From Fundicoccus ignavus (GTDB taxonomy: Bacteria; Bacillota; Bacilli; Lactobacillales; Aerococcaceae), in assembly GCF_009659375.1 (NCBI RefSeq), contig NZ_WJQT01000003.1:62001-126000 (forward strand): DNA of 64,000 bases, given 5' to 3'. Position numbers and translations under genes: made by a program. The notes below the pieces were generated by a model. It searched no databases. It was not told the DNA's origin and saw only the letters and a program-made list of their open reading frames with translations. Of the stretch, positions 63,710 through 64,000 are shown one piece after another; the first letter of the stretch is position 1, and every line of letters begins with the position of its first letter.

Positions 63710-64000
63710 TTGCAAATACAACATGAGTGGTTTGATGTCGCAGAAATTGGACCTCAAACTTACGCAATTAGTGAGTGGGGTCATTGGGAGAAAGTCCATT
63801 CATTTCTTTTAATAGGCGATAACAAAGCTGTGCTAATTGATACAGGTTTAGGAATTGCGAATATAAAAGAAGTTACGGATCAATTAACTTCTCTACCAAT
63901 TGAGGTTATCACAAGTCATGTTCATACCGATCATATTGGATCACATGCCTCTTTTGATAACATATTTGTACATGCCGAGGATAGAGATTGGTTAGAAAAT
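63710..64000 (+). CDS. Metallo-beta-lactamase-fold hydrolase (partial)
   Basis: The first 97 codons of a gene that runs off the right edge. TTG start at 63710 with AGAGGTGA upstream. SFLLIGDNKAVLIDTGLG and the zinc-binding HVHTDHIG motif define the family. Substrate unknown; probably co-transcribed with the GNAT gene. Confidence 0.88.
   Translation, partial: MQIQHEWFDVAEIGPQTYAISEWGHWEKVHSFLLIGDNKAVLIDTGLGIANIKEVTDQLTSLPIEVITSHVHTDHIGSHASFDNIFVHAEDRDWLEN

Overview
The window is a low-GC Gram-positive chromosome segment. Strong AGGAGG-type ribosome binding sites, tightly packed operons, a PyrR attenuator, a glmS ribozyme, a mannose-family PTS and a two-protein LmrCD-type exporter all point to a lactic-acid-type Firmicute (order Lactobacillales). 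Gene content resembles the Aerococcaceae/Carnobacteriaceae branch, but the family is a guess. No tRNA, rRNA, CRISPR array or prophage was seen.

Layout. 1-10.9 kb is the end of a surface-polysaccharide locus: a partial glycosyltransferase, a small membrane protein, galE, two LytR-CpsA-Psr (LCP) proteins of which the first has lost key residues, a Wzx-like flippase, a Wzy-like polymerase, a Wzz-like protein and a GT2 glycosyltransferase. An M29 aminopeptidase and a flavodoxin sit inside it. 11-27.4 kb is mostly housekeeping: a secreted metallophosphoesterase, a YjjG-like phosphatase, a DUF1858 protein, a split ThrE exporter, recX, a cluster-less mutY, the heterodimeric ABC exporter, a DUF402 protein, a type I pullulanase and glmS behind its ribozyme. 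27.5-29 kb is a broken IS3-family element. 29-37.7 kb carries carAB behind a PyrR attenuator, 1.3 kb of decayed sequence, a PdxK/ThiD kinase and a DUF438-hemerythrin-PAS protein. At 37.9 kb a 20-residue leader peptide with five consecutive Ile codons and mutually exclusive hairpins precedes a BASS-family transporter and an Fe-ADH-family dehydrogenase. 41.3-49 kb holds a divergent RpiR regulator and an operon of 6-phosphogluconate dehydrogenase, 2-hydroxyacid dehydrogenase, a second Fe-ADH-family enzyme and a complete mannose-family PTS that includes a membrane protein resembling a dead M28 peptidase; the likely substrate is a sugar acid. 49.7-62.5 kb is a galactoside locus: alpha-galactosidase, acetyltransferase, LacZ, AraC regulator, SBP plus two permeases, a decayed fucosidase, galM and galK. 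The window ends in a MaoC protein, a GNAT acetyltransferase and a truncated metallo-beta-lactamase-fold protein.

The most unusual feature is a family of about 300-bp non-coding repeats (seven full or partial copies: 10.9, 12.7, 21.3, 40.3, 41.2, 49.0 and 49.3 kb). Each lies just 3' of a terminator or T-run, in the same orientation as the upstream gene. Full copies contain a long-range imperfect stem, an internal helix with compensatory changes between copies, and their own terminator-like hairpin. The isoleucine-codon attenuator in front of the BASS transporter/dehydrogenase pair is the second candidate for something undescribed.
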